From contig WIXG01000140.1 in assembly GCA_009869945.1 (NCBI GenBank), positions 62,001 through 126,000 of the forward strand: a DNA stretch of 64,000 nucleotides, given 5' to 3'. A program made the translations under genes and the position numbers. The number at the start of each line of letters is the position of its first letter. Positions within the stretch are counted from its first letter, which is position 1. Source of the DNA: Mesaphorura yosii. Lineage: Eukaryota; Arthropoda; Collembola; Poduromorpha; Tullbergiidae. The notes beneath the pieces were generated by a model. That model was not told where the DNA came from. It was given only the letters and a program-made list of their open reading frames with translations, and ran no database searches. Of this stretch, positions 34,379 through 46,173 are shown one piece after another.

Positions 34379-34535
34379 GTTAGCTCCAATTGGATCTGTT
34401 CTCTCTTTGCAATTAACAATCCAGTTCCCGAATTGACATCGACCTCCAATTTTCTGTGTTCTTAAAACATTTACCTACGCACTTAAAGTTATCAATCGAG
34501 GAGACATCGTCAAAATCAGAATTTTAACTACGAGC

Positions 34536-35115
34536 ATGGATTCCCGAAAGATTGCCTTCTGCGTCGCGTTGGTGCTCGCCGTTGCCATCCTCGTCGACCT
34601 CTCCGCTGCTCTTCCGGCTCCTGTCCCAGCTGAATTCGAGGCTTTCGGTAAGATCAACTTGTCAACCTTGTCAACTTTGTGCCCCATACTCACAAGCTCA
34701 GTGGGTCATTCGTCCAATGTTAGGCAAACTCCATGGCTCACTCATTGCGTTTGTGTTTATTCCAGATCGTCCCGGATTTGGAACTCTCGGCTCTCCCAGA
34801 CAGGGAAGATTCTACCCGTACTATGGTGGTTATGGCTATCCTTACAACGGCTACGGCGGAAGCTCCTCCGGCTCACAAGCGCAGGCTCAGGCACAGTCAA
34901 GCTCCGGATCAAACGGGTAAGGGCGTCCTTCAATTCAACTTCTCTGAAACATTTCCACCTTTCCAATACTGTCAGCATAAGTCATAAGCATAAACGTTAA
35001 CGAATGATAACTACGAGGATAGTGGGCTTCCTTGCCAAAATTGTCGGTGACCGTGACCTTTGACATCTGTGCTAATGTTTACCTTTTGTTCAACAGATTC
35101 TACGGGGGGAAGTGA
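34536..35115 (+). CDS. Small secreted Gly/Tyr/Ser-rich peptide precursor
   Basis: Three exons, 34536-34647, 34766-34916 and 35097-35115, encode 93 residues. A clear signal peptide (FCVALVLAVAILVDLSAAL) ends near residue 26. The mature part begins with Pro/Ala-rich PAPVPAEFEAFDRPG and continues into YYGGYGYPYNGYGG, then Ser/Gln/Ala-rich repeats (SGSQAQAQAQSSSG), ending GFYGGK. Such Gly-Tyr compositions occur in arthropod cuticular, silk-like and antimicrobial secreted peptides; composition alone cannot choose between them. The last exon codes for only six residues plus a split codon. A strong TATA promoter suggests high or stage-specific expression. Poly(A) signal at 35290-35295. Confidence 0.78.
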
Positions 35116-35697
35116 GCGAGTTGCGAGTCCCACGTAACTCAACTTTGGCGTCAATCCCTCTTTCTCGAGACCGCACAGCTACACGACATGCTTATGGAGA
35201 TTAGCGCTGGTGTCGTTTGTATTTTGTAATTAAGTTTCTGCTGTGTTATTTCAAATCTTTTGTCAGATTTTTGAAATTCAGTGTGTGAAAATAAAATTGC
35301 ACGTTCCTTAATTCTCTCTTAGACAGTCTGCGTTGTACTCGTCTCATTTTATTGACGGATGTCCACATATCAGCTGAAAATTTATCAGGTGCTGCTCATT
35401 GCTGCTCTGGCTGCGGCTGTGACTCTGCTGAATGAGAGACGGGATTTCATCAGGTCAAATGACCAATATGACCTTACCAGCATGCATCAGCTATTCATCA
35501 TGTTCTCATTACATTACCGAGCTCGTCGCACTCGCATTGCGTAACATTTACATTTGCTTTTGCCAGTGAACAGTGGAGACTTGGCTTGGCTGCTCATCGG
35601 GTCTTCTGTGAAATGTGAATAGCCAGCCACAAATCAGTATCTTCGACGACGGCGAGATCGTGCGTGCAAAGAACAAGCTGTAATATCTGTCTGTAAA
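35116..35697 (+). other. Spacer between secreted peptide gene and kinase-etherase gene
   Basis: About 580 bases: the peptide gene 3' UTR, then the probable promoter and 5' UTR of the next gene. No TATA box is evident. Confidence 0.4.
35290..35295 (+). terminator. Poly(A) signal of the secreted peptide gene
   Basis: AATAAA 175 bases past the stop codon. Confidence 0.55.
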
Positions 35698-37988
35698 ATG
35701 GCGACCGTGCTAGCAATCGAGTGTGGCGCTACAAGTTCGACGGCCCTCCTCTCCTGGCCAGGTGGGGACTCCAAACTGTTTAAATTTGATCCAGCCAACT
35801 ACCTGCTCGTGAGCCAGCACGAGTTGGAGGCTAAACTGCTGAATTTGAGCCAGGACTTGGCGAAGGTTGACGAGGCTCAGCTGCGCAAGCTGCGGACGGT
35901 TGGAATCGCCATGCCAGGACTCTTCAGCGCTGACAAACCGATAGTTGAGGAACTCGTCAGACGAATCTGGCCCGACTTGCACCACGTTTGGGTTGGTCAG
36001 GACTTGGACAGCGCCATGGCCTGCCTTCAGGCGGCTGATGGTGTAGATGCTGTCGATGCTGGTGCTCAAGCGTTTGACATTCATTGCTTCGTGCTCTCCG
36101 GAACCGGCTCGTGTGTGTACGGGACGAATGGGAGCACGAGCCTCAAGATCGGAGGGCATGGGCACGTCATCGGTGACGGCGGTTCCGGCTACGCGATCGC
36201 CCTTCTCGGGCTGCGCGAGTCCCTGAAGGAGTTTGAGCGAACTGGCGAGTCGACGCTTTTTAACGACCTGAAGAAGTCACTGAATCTGCCCACCACGCTG
36301 GAGCTCGTTCGTTGGAGTGTGCTGGCGACCAAGACCGACGTCGCCTCGCTGGCTCCTGTCGTCCTGAACGCCTGGAAAAAAGGCGTGGGCGACTTCACTC
36401 CCACGGCGTCGCGGGTTGTTGACCGGGCTGCAGAGGAGCTCGCAACTGATTTGCACTGCCTCGTGCAAAAATTAACGGCGGAGACGGAAAAGAAGAGTGT
36501 GAGAGTGAAAATTGGGTTCACGGGAAGCATTCTTCTGGAAAATCCCGACTTCAAAGAAAAAATCGCGCGTACATTTGAGGAACTTGCACGCGGTAGCGTG
36601 AATGAGAATTTGACGCTTTCCTACAAGAATCTTGAAAACACTGTCAAAGGGGCTTTGATTCTGGCCTCCAAATTAGGCGGTCCTGCTCATACTGATTCTA
36701 AAGCGAGCAGTGCGGGTGCAAACGACACAAATGCCGCCGCTTGCAAAGCTTTCGCCGATCTTGAACTCAACGAGCAGGAGCTGCACAGGAAACTGCTGCC
36801 GATTCCGACCTCGTTGTCCGTGACGGAATGTCGGAACCCCGCATCCTGGAACCTGGACAGAATGCCCATTGAGGAGGCAATAGATTTATGGCTGGCCGAG
36901 GAGAGTTCCTTCTATGCGAAACTTGGCGAGCAGAGGCAAAAGGAACTCCTGAGTCGCTTGATTATGCAGGTCACAAACACGTTTCGCGGTGGCGGAAGAC
37001 TTTTCTACACCGGCGCGGGCACGAGCGGAAGGTAGGCGCTCAAAGCCAAAGCCAACTCAAGAAATACGATACAAATAAAAGAAACCAATGTCGTCGACTT
37101 GAATTTTAATGCCGCACTGATTATTAATCAGGTTAGGAATTCTTGACGCCTCCGAGTGCCCTCCGACGTTCAGCACGCCGCCACACATGGTGCAAGGTAC
37201 AGACCAGACTAAAATAGCCAAATATTTGTCACACGATTCGTGATCGTGACTCAATAAATCTCCTTCCTGATTTGGCCTGCCTATCCTTTTTATTTTAGGG
37301 ATCACGGCCGGAGGAAAGGCGGCCGTCTTCTCGTCGATCGAGGGAGCAGAGGACTCCGTCTCTGGAGGAATGCGCGTGATTGACGAGCACGGAATCAACG
37401 CAAAAGACACCGTAATTGGTAACATTTTTTGGTTAGAGTTTAGTTGTCTTACAGTTGCTACATGCATTTGTCCTGTCCCGTTCAGGCATTGCGTGCTCTG
37501 GCCGGACGCCATTTGTCTGGGGCTCACTGTACCGGGCCAAGACGCTCGGGGCCTTCACGGCGCTGCTAACGTTCAACCCGCACCAGCGGCTGCAACACGA
37601 GCCGGACATTCTGCTGGCCTTCGACATCGGGCCAGAGCTGCTGACAGGGAGTACGAGGCTCAAATCGGGGAGTGCGACAAAGTGCGTGCTCAACATGATC
37701 AGCACGCTGTCGATGGTGCAGCTGGGCAAGTGCCTCGAGAACCTCATGGTCGACCTGCGCCCCTGCAATAGCAAACTAAGAGAGCGGGCGCTGCGAATCG
37801 CCACGGCCATCCTTAACGGCGAAGCCCCAGCCGCTGTGACTGCAAGCACGAACGACAACGATTCGTCGTCGCCTGGCAGATTCAAAAAAGAAGATGTTCA
37901 TGAGACTTTGAAGCGTAATAATTACGACATTAAGCTCACCGTGCGACAGTTGAGGAAACGGAATGGTGACGGCAAACAAGCTCGCTGA
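35698..37988 (+). CDS. Fusion of a BadF/NAGK-type amino-sugar kinase and a MurQ-type N-acetylmuramic acid 6-phosphate etherase
   Basis: Four exons: 35698-37031, 37132-37196, 37299-37418 and 37486-37988, giving 673 residues. Residues 1-345 are an ASKHA kinase of the GlcNAc/MurNAc kinase type. Visible are the phosphate-1 motif at LAIECGATSS, GIAMPGLFS, the adenosine-side FVLSGTGSCVYG, GGHGHVIGDGGSGYAIAL and a late IGFTGSILL. From about 374 the protein is MurQ: TECRNPASWNLDRM, GGGRLFYTGAGTSGR, LGILDASECPPT, EGAEDSVSGGMR, GIACSGRTPFVWG, LLTGSTRLKSGSATK and ENLMVDL. The two catalytic glutamates known from E. coli MurQ (Glu83 in SECPP, Glu114 in GAEDS) are here as Glu453 and Glu484, with the same 31-residue spacing. 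Together the halves would phosphorylate MurNAc and cleave its lactyl ether to GlcNAc-6-phosphate. Vertebrate GCKR is a different MurQ relative without the kinase. No signal peptide, so probably cytosolic. Confidence 0.93.
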
Positions 37989-40900
37989 CGAGACGATAAT
38001 TAATTCCTCGAATGACACGCTGATAATTAAGCTTTAATGATGTTTCATGTTTCGTGTCAGTCATTTCAGTCAAGACGACAAGAAGCGGAAGTGAGTAATA
38101 AAATGCCTGTTAATTGTCACTGATGCCTCGTTCTTCCTTTCCTGTGTACGCGAGAATTCATTTACGGCAACAATTGACTTGCATTTGGCACTTGGGCATG
38201 CACACTCACCTTCCCTGCCAAAAGCAATTAATCTTAATCACGTTCATACAAATAGTCTCATTGACTTTGAGGCTTCTGACGAAACACGAAACGTCTTTGA
38301 GTGCTCCTTCGCTGGCATGCTTGTTTGTGTTTATACTGGCGATTAACGACAATTGGCCGCTAATTGTTGATCTTTCCAACAATGTGCATGTCGCTATTTC
38401 GCTATTCCAATTTTGTATACGTTCTTCATGCTTACGTGAATTTTGAATTGAAATGGCTCCCAGCGTTTGCGTTCACTGACAAGTTCATGCAGTCATTACG
38501 ATAATAATAATTGGTTGTTATGAAATGGCGAGGCGAGAGCACAGCGCAGAGCACAAATTCAAGTTCAAACTGCAGTGGACCACTTAACAGGCAGCCACAA
38601 GATTGAAATCTGCTAGGCTGTTATTGATTCGTGTAATCCCACGTCAGTCATGTCGACGCGGCCGCTGCCTTGTGCTGCCTGTCCTCTTGATATTGGCAGA
38701 AAGAAACACAACGCCGAAGTCGAAGCGCCGAAGGTTAGCCAGATGAGAAATGTATGATTAAAAGCACACGGCATAGAAGTCAAATTCTCATTTCCGCTTG
38801 CATTTCTTTTGCCTTTTCCTTTGCGCTTTGCTTCAGCTCGGCTGTTATCGTGTCGATTAATTCGATCGCAGTTAACCCATGACTTCATTTACGGCAGCCA
38901 GCAAGCACGCACGCATGCACGCAGTCGCTCAATCAAAACCTGCCAACAGCGACCACTTTAATTCACATTTGCTATTTGCACTCGAATTCGATTTCATAAC
39001 CGCAGTCTTGACTGCTGAATTTATACTCGCCATAAAAAATCGCGAAAGGTCTTTGCGATCTCAAAGTCAATGTCAAACAGATTATAAAATGCTAAATGCG
39101 AACAAGTCGCTTTCAGGTTTCGATCTTTGATTCTCTCGACTCGACTCTGCAAATATGGCCATAAACTATTCATAAATCATAATCAGTGGAGCAGGTTTGC
39201 GAATAGCGAATAGCGAGCGCAGATTCGCAGATTGTTATTATTATTAAGTTGTGCACACCTTTTCGCTGTACCGTACGTCGATTAATTGAGTACGCACTTA
39301 ATTTGCATTCGCGAATTCGAATACGAGCGCAGGCGCAGGCGAAGACTAATTATTTCTGTCATTCTGGCCTGTGCTGTGCTATGAAGGCAGAAATTACGAA
39401 TTGGATTTGGAGCTGATGAATAATGAATGCTCTGTTTGTGATCGTAAATCGTGCCCTTGTCGCCGTCGCTTCTCTGACCGCCACGAGAGGCTAAGATCAA
39501 AGCCCAATGCCCAAATTGCCAAATTTATTGTGCTATTGCGGCCGTCGACGTTTTATTGCGAATTGCTCATTCCCGCATTTAGCATTTGGTGTTTATCTGG
39601 CAATTAGGCAGCTGGGCCTTGCACGCCGCCTGCGCCTTACGTCGTCGGCGTATCTCGTAAATCCATCTTTTATTGTAGGTGGAAGGCGAATGACGCCAAG
39701 CCAAGAAGATTGCATAATTGATAAAACCAATACGGCATACGGCATGAACGCGATTCTCGTCTCTCGTGGCCTGGCCTGCAATAAATCAGCATTGACACTC
39801 ATTAAAATCGAGGATTTCTGTTCCGAGTTCCGCAATTGCATAACACTCGAAATGTTATGGTGAGCCAAGCCGCAGCAGATAAGAATCAAGACTTTACTTG
39901 GGCCGATGACGATGATAAGCTCGAATTCACTTCCTGCGTCCACGCCACGCGACCTTCAACTTGGCTGCTGTTGGCTCAGTTGCATAAGATTGCTCACATC
40001 GGCTATGCTGCTGGCTGGTGGGATGAGAAATATGCAAAGAGGATTCAAATTGAACAAAAACAACTTTCAATGACAACAATTAAAACTTGCGCACCGCATA
40101 CGTGCTTGAGTGTTTGCGTTGGCTCGTTGTCTTCGTCTTCTGATAACAAATGCAAGCAGGCAGGCTGGCAAAGGTGAGTTAATTACAAGCGTTTGCGTTT
40201 ATTAATCGTGCGTGATGTAATCTCGTAACCTTATAATTGAGATTATTAATTTGTAAGCAGCCTACACGTCACACGAACACGGAATTATGATCTGCACCTT
40301 TCAACTTACTTACTTTACTGTTTTACTTGTTTCTGGTAAAATCTCGTTATACATGCGCTGTTGTGAAGTGATTTTCCTCAAGTTGAAAGTCAAGGCCAAT
40401 TGTAGCAATGTAATTAGCAGCTGTCTGACTTAATCGCACACGAACTGAGGCAAACATCGTAAATTAAGATTAAAATCCGTCCACGCTGTCGCTTACGCTT
40501 CTTTCCTGTTGAGCACTTCCTGGATCCGGAAATTCGACTTCGATTCGATTCGTCTGCGGCCGTCTGGACTGAAACTGGCTGAAGTGGCTTGGAAAATGTT
40601 GGCAATTTCAATTGAGCCCTTCAGCATCAGCGCCTAGCGGTGCCACCACACACGCGCAGTGCAGTGCTCTTTGTGTTGAACGTTGCATTGGGTTGAGTTG
40701 ACAGCTCCAATTTGTTGTTGCATAAGTCGACAATAAACTGAAGACCTTTTCAGCCAGCAGAATTATGTAAATACCAAGAAACATTGACGGACGCATTGAA
40801 AGGATCGAAGCTTCAGTTGAATGGAAGTCCAGATGCTTATCTCGACTCGTCGATTGTCTTGTATTCTTTTAATTTCTGCTGAATCAGCGCAGGGGCCTTT

Positions 40901-42880
40901 GCATTCTCTGTCTTCCTTTGTATTTCCCAAACAATGCCTCGTTCGTCGACCAGCACCAATTTGTCATTTTCATCACCGCTTTGACAAAAGAATGCGAACA
41001 AATCCAAATACACGGTCGTAGAATGGGCTAATTGATTGATTGATAATACCTTTTCAATTATTAACATGTTGGCGAAGAGCAGGCAAAAGTGGTTTTGGCT
41101 CCCAAAGTGGACTTCGACAGCCGCCGCTTCGACTTGGCGCTTTGAGTATTTAGTATTCATTATTCATAATTGACAGCGATGATGAATGGCGATCGACGAT
41201 CGCGTGCAGCCTGCCTGTTAGACACGATTTATGAATTAATTTGGCGAGCTGACTTGTTTGTTTCTGTCCTCCGAGCCACACTGCACTATATATCACGCCA
41301 GCCGAGCAAATTCTGGAGTAGCAAACCAGTCCACGCAATCTTCGAATCCACGTCCACGTGTCGAGCCGGCCGCGTCCGAGTTCGCTTTTCGCTGTGTGCT
41401 CATTGCAAAAATCTTGAGGAGAGTAATTATTTTTGAATGAGGAAGGTGAAGGTGATGTAATAATTAAAAATTTAAGTTTTTGTAATGGTAACTTGGTAAA
41501 ATTGGAGCAGAGTGCCAGAGATGATTGACATTCGTTCGTTCGTCCCATTCGTCGCGTTGCCGTTTACTGCCTTCCAAAAGCAACCAGAAACCACAGCCTT
41601 ATTTCAGTTGAGCGGGTTCGACTCGTTAAACTAGCGAAAGTTTTCTACTGTAATCACAAGAATCATGGCAGTCGCAATAATTAATGCTCGGCTCCGAATG
41701 TGTCTCGTGTATCTCTTAATTGTAGTCTCAAACGCGGATATAAACTCACGGCACAGTACTCCACGCGTACGCATAATGTATAAACAGACGGCAACAAGGA
41801 ACAGGATTTCACTGCGCTCAAGCCCAGCCCAGAAAATGATTCATTACTGTATTGCTGATACGAATCCTAATAACAAGACAAAGTCGCATCCAAACTGTCT
41901 ACTGAAAAAACTGCTTCAGAATCCGGCTGTCTTGTTTCTGATTGTTGATGTCTCGATAAAAGCGAGTGTGCCTGCTCTGTCTGTATTTTTTCGTGAATAT
42001 TATTAATGACCACATGTGCTCAGATGCAAAATGCAAAATGCATGTTGCTGCATGTTTGTACCGTGTTTCTTTCCACGCTGCCTGGCTGGTTTAATTTAAA
42101 ACTCATTCACTGCTCATAATTGCATCTTGCAATGCGTCTTTCGCGCATTCGCATTGTTTTGGGCCCGTCAGCCGCTTCGCGACTTTTCACTGCAGCGTTA
42201 AAGAAGATTGTTAAAGCGTGAATGATCGTCATTCTTTCACATGCAATTAAATCATTCTTTATCTCTGCAGTCTGCGCATTGCATTCGTAACAATAACAAT
42301 GAGCCTATCGTCCATTTTTATGACGCGACGATGCTGACATGCATTGCAGGCAGCACAGATTTCAATTCCCATGCAGAGTCTCATCGAATGTATTTTCGTT
42401 TTCGTTCTGTGGCTGCCGTCTGCAAGTCGTTATTTAGTTATTTTTGTTACGTTTAACTTCCTCCAACTCATAACAGTAACTTCATATAACGTAATAAACT
42501 AACGTGGCACAGTGCAGCCCATCGCAGTCGTGTGCAATAGTAGCTGTGTTCAGAAGGTCATTTATTAAATTATAAAAGGTGTGATGCCCACAGCAGCCGA
42601 GTTATTTGCCAACTTGCTCTTTGTGCTCAGCGTCCAAGCAGCAGCAAACCAGCGCAGCGTCACGTTGCGTCCACGGATCGTTTCTTCCTGACCCCGACCC
42701 GATTGTTTATCTTCAGCGCCTGTGCAGTGCCGTCGTGGTGTCGTGCCTGTCAGTGACTCAGTGACTGTGCTCAGTTCAGTCGTTCGTTCAGTGCTGCATG
42801 GTGCCCAAACAATAGGCCAACCTTAGCTAACTTGACCTCGAACTGCCGCCTGCGCCTGCCCTCCCTCTTGAAGACTGAAA
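37989..42880. other. Gene-poor region
   Basis: Nearly 5 kb with only short, overlapping frames on both strands, none with a recognisable family or convincing splice context. It is rich in simple direct echoes of ATTCG/AATTCGA-type words. Sequence just before 42881 should be the 5' UTR of the next gene. I see no tRNA cloverleaf or other RNA gene. Confidence 0.4.
38097..38102 (+). terminator. Poly(A) signal of the kinase-etherase gene
   Basis: AATAAA 108 bases past the stop codon, with a T-rich region following. Confidence 0.55.
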
Positions 42881-45871
42881 ATGGAATCCCTTCGCAAGCT
42901 GATTTTGCTCATCCTCCTCACCGTCATTAGCGCCCGACAATCGAGCTGCGGAAGTCTCGGCTTCGGTGGAGGCCTCCGTTCCGAGGACCTCAGCTCCATC
43001 GACAGATATGTCAGCTCAGGACTGCCCTACTCCTCAGACGGATTCGTATTCAATTCAGGTACGAGCCGAGAAATAACCTTTGGGTTCAAGGTTTTTGGTT
43101 ATTGACTTATTCGGATTCGGATTCCAATTTGATCGGCCCCAGCCTGAGCCTGAGGGACCTTTTAGGAATGGCATGGGATTATAAATTAATGAAAAACAGT
43201 CAAGCGCACGGAAACCCTGACGCTGACGCGATCAAACCAGGCTCACTTTTCATCTTGCGACGGAAACACTCACCACGTCAAGACTCGATTCCTGACAAGA
43301 GTCTCCAGTTTTTAAGCACCGTTTAGAAGCCTGTCGCTGACAATTTATTCCTGAAACCGAATCCCGACACCACAAACTTGATTTTGCAAAAGTCAAATGC
43401 CTTCGTCGTCCTGTGTGAAAAGCCTTGAGCCGTGACTCGTGTCGCGGTTTTGCAATGCAAAGAAACTACGAACGAAGTGTACCTATTTTTAGCATTGGCT
43501 TTACTGTACCGCCGTTGCCGTTTCTGTGTGAAGTAAAGCAAGAACGAGAAAGGTCAGAGGTGGATTACAGCCACAGGACGCAGCGGGCCACACACAATCA
43601 AATCAAGCTATCAAGCCAATTCGCTGAGTGAATTCTTGTATTTGTACTTCTTTATTGACTCTGCATCATTAATTCAATCCTCAACTCGGGATTCGCGAAT
43701 AGCGAATACTTGCAAGTCCAAATATAATGCAAGGTCCTTGCTTGCCTGCCGCCTGACAACAAGTTCACTTTAATAACAATGACAGAAAGACAGAATCGAG
43801 CAAATTAAGCTTAAGCCCTTGAGCAGTGATCAGTAGCAGTGCAGTTTGCTTTGTTTATCATTGGCAGGCACGGGCCCGGTGATCGTCAAAGTGGAGGAGC
43901 CCAACAAGGTGACCGTCACCAGAGCCGTTGAGCAGTCGCCGTCGCATCAGCAGCAAGCACCGACGCCGACGTCGTACTACAGGTAAGTCATGACTTATGA
44001 GTTCAATTTGGACATGGAATTGAATGCTCGCAATTAACTAATGATAATGAATGATGTCAAATGCCAAATGCTAAACGGCAAATAAGGACTGCCAAAAGTG
44101 GTGATGTGATAAGTGCAGTTTAACGTTTTACTTTCCTAATCTGACGTTTGGCTTGGTGCTTGGTTTCGTGTTTTCCAAAATACAACCAAAATTAGGCTCG
44201 GTTCGTGTCGTGTTCTTTGCGAGCCACACCCTCGACCGAGCACTGAGCAGGTTGCCTGCAGGTCGTCGCATTTGCGAGCGTTTCTCATCAAGTTAATGTA
44301 CTTTAGTTTTAAACAGCGCACCAACTCAGTCGCAGTCGTAATCGTGGCATAAAGCAAAGGCTAGAGCCGATTTGCATAAATATTTTATCGACACTTTTAA
44401 TCTTTCAAAGTCACAGTCAGAGCAGAACCTCCAAATTCCAAATGCAGGCTGAATTCTATTCTCGAAGCAACGCGAGGCTGAGCATTTGGCATTTACACTT
44501 ACTGCATTACCGCATTAACATTAACCCTTGGCTGCTCAACTGAGCAGGTAGGCGTCATGATTTGGCTGGCCCAGCCGTGACTTGTGGCGACCACTTAACG
44601 AGACGATGATGACGTCGTGACCAATTAACGGCAATCATTTTTGGCTATGGCGATGCTGCGAGCGAGCATTCGATGCATTTGTTACATAACAATTTGGAGT
44701 GATTCGATTTACGGGTTTGTAATTTATTTCCTTCTGTTTGTTGTGGTTGTGCAGGAGCCTTCCATCTGTCATTCCGGAAGGCTACGAGGGAGTCGCGTCC
44801 ACGTCCTTCCTCCTGGGCCACCCAATCCCCTCCTCCTCCTACTCCACCAGCTCACCCACGTCCTACACCACCACGCAGAGCGTGTACAGCTCCGGTCCGT
44901 ACCAGTCGCCCTCCCATCTGAGCTACTCCACCAACCTCCCTCCACCTTCCTACCAGTACCAGCCACCCCAGGAGCTCCAGCGACAACCACAGCCGACGAT
45001 GACGTACAACAGCATTCCCTCAACGCCACCGGCACAGCATTTTCAGCCGCAGCATCAAGAAACCTTCACGAGGCTGACATTCCAACCGCAGGCGCCTTCA
45101 TTCCAGCCTTCACCCCAACCTCAGCAATTCCAGTCCTTCACAACAACGCAGTTTCCCCAATCACAGTCTCAGCCGCAGTTCGCAACATCTGCTCAACCTG
45201 CGCCGCAATTTTCCACGTCTGCCCAGCCACAGCAATACTCGACGTCCACTTCCACCCAGCCGCAGTTTCAGGGCTCGGCCCAGCCTCAACAATTCCAGAC
45301 TTCTGCCCGTCCACAGCAACAGCAGCAGGCCCAGTTTCAGAGCTCTCCACAGCCGCAGCCTCAGCAATTCCAGCAGCTCCAGTCGCAGGCTTTTCCATTG
45401 ACGCAGGCGCCACAGACGCAGCCGCAGGGAAGATCACAGGCCTCCCAGCAGCAGCCGATCCGCAACCAGAATGCCCTGAGGCCAAGTTTCCCAGAAAAGG
45501 ACGAGTTTGGGTACGACCGGAGTCTCATCCCGACCAACTTCATTGGCGGAACGGGCTACCGGAGCCGAGAGGAGCTCGTGACCAATCCGGTCGTCGAGCA
45601 GGCGTTCAACTCGGATTCAGAATTGCCCGAACATCTCCGAAATCCGTTTTACAGGTAAATCAGGATCAGGATGAGTATTAAGAAGTCAGAAAAAGTGCAG
45701 GATAGGGCATTATTGTGTGTTTTTGTGAATTGCAGTAATTCTGCCATTGCCCAAATGCTGGCGCAAGAAAGTCTTCCTGCTCAGGGCGAGCATATTGTTG
45801 GGAACTGGAACACAAACAAGATTCAAGGAGGCAAAGTACGCGATCTGCTGAACGGAGCGGGTTTCCTGTAA
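42881..45871 (+). CDS. Secreted Gln/Pro/Ser-rich low-complexity protein
   Basis: Four exons, 42881-43058, 43868-43982, 44755-45654 and 45736-45871, encode 442 residues. The N-terminus is a signal peptide (LRKLILLILLTVISARQ), cut near residue 20-25. Exon 2 adds a short valine/lysine-rich stretch (GPVIVKVEEPNKVTV). Exon 3 begins SLPSVIPEGYEGVASTSFLL and continues as long Ser/Thr/Tyr- then Gln/Pro/Phe-rich irregular repeats built on SAQPQQFSTS-like units. The C-terminal 90 residues are ordered-looking and charged: EKDEFGYDRSLIPTNFIGG, ELVTNPVVEQAFNSDSELPEHLRNPFY and AQMLAQESLPAQGEHIVGNW, ending GGKVRDLLNGAGFL. That composition suits an extracellular matrix or cuticle-associated protein, but no chitin-binding (R&R) motif is present. 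I do not recognise a named family. The large exon also has a long plus-1 open frame (from 44641), a shadow of the biased codons. Confidence 0.78.
43059..43867 (+). other. Intron 1 of the Gln/Pro-rich gene
   Basis: 809-base phase-1 intron, GTACGA ... GGCAG. Nothing recognisable inside. Confidence 0.55.
43983..44754 (+). other. Intron 2 of the Gln/Pro-rich gene
   Basis: 772-base phase-2 intron, GTAAGT ... GTGCAG. Nothing recognisable inside. Confidence 0.55.
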
Positions 45872-46167
45872 ATTTGCGCATGAGGCACGTCTTCGGCTTA
45901 CTGTTCATCTGTCCACGCAGACACAGACGCATTTCTGTATCGCATTAATGTCCATATGCTTAACAAGATTTTTATACTCTTTTGTATTTATTTGTGTTAC
46001 TGATTACGATTACTGTGAATTTTGTAGTTGTACACTGATTAATTAGTGATTGTTCGCCAGCTGTTTGGTGTTTGAGTAAATGCAGCAAGCAAAATGTCCG
46101 TTCAGCTTTTGCGTTTTCGCCGGAGTCGTGTAATTTCGCGTATCGCCATTTCGCGGCCTGCGGACTA

Positions 46168-46173
46168 AATAAA
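46168..46173 (+). terminator. Candidate poly(A) signal of the Gln/Pro-rich gene
   Basis: AATAAA 297 bases past the stop codon. Confidence 0.4.

Larger units (their letters stand above)
33900..34535 (+). other. Spacer and promoter region upstream of the secreted peptide gene
   Basis: Short zinc-finger gene 3' UTR, then the core promoter annotated at 34342-34378. Nothing else seen. Confidence 0.45.

Noticed and set aside
35698..37988. Kinase-etherase gene as bacterial contamination
   Set aside because: It has three introns with correct splice signals and phases, and lies within continuous animal sequence.
44641..45681. 346-codon frame over the large Gln/Pro-rich exon
   Set aside because: It is the +1 shadow of the real frame. 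The real one alone gives phase-consistent splicing to both neighbours and matches the signal-peptide exon.
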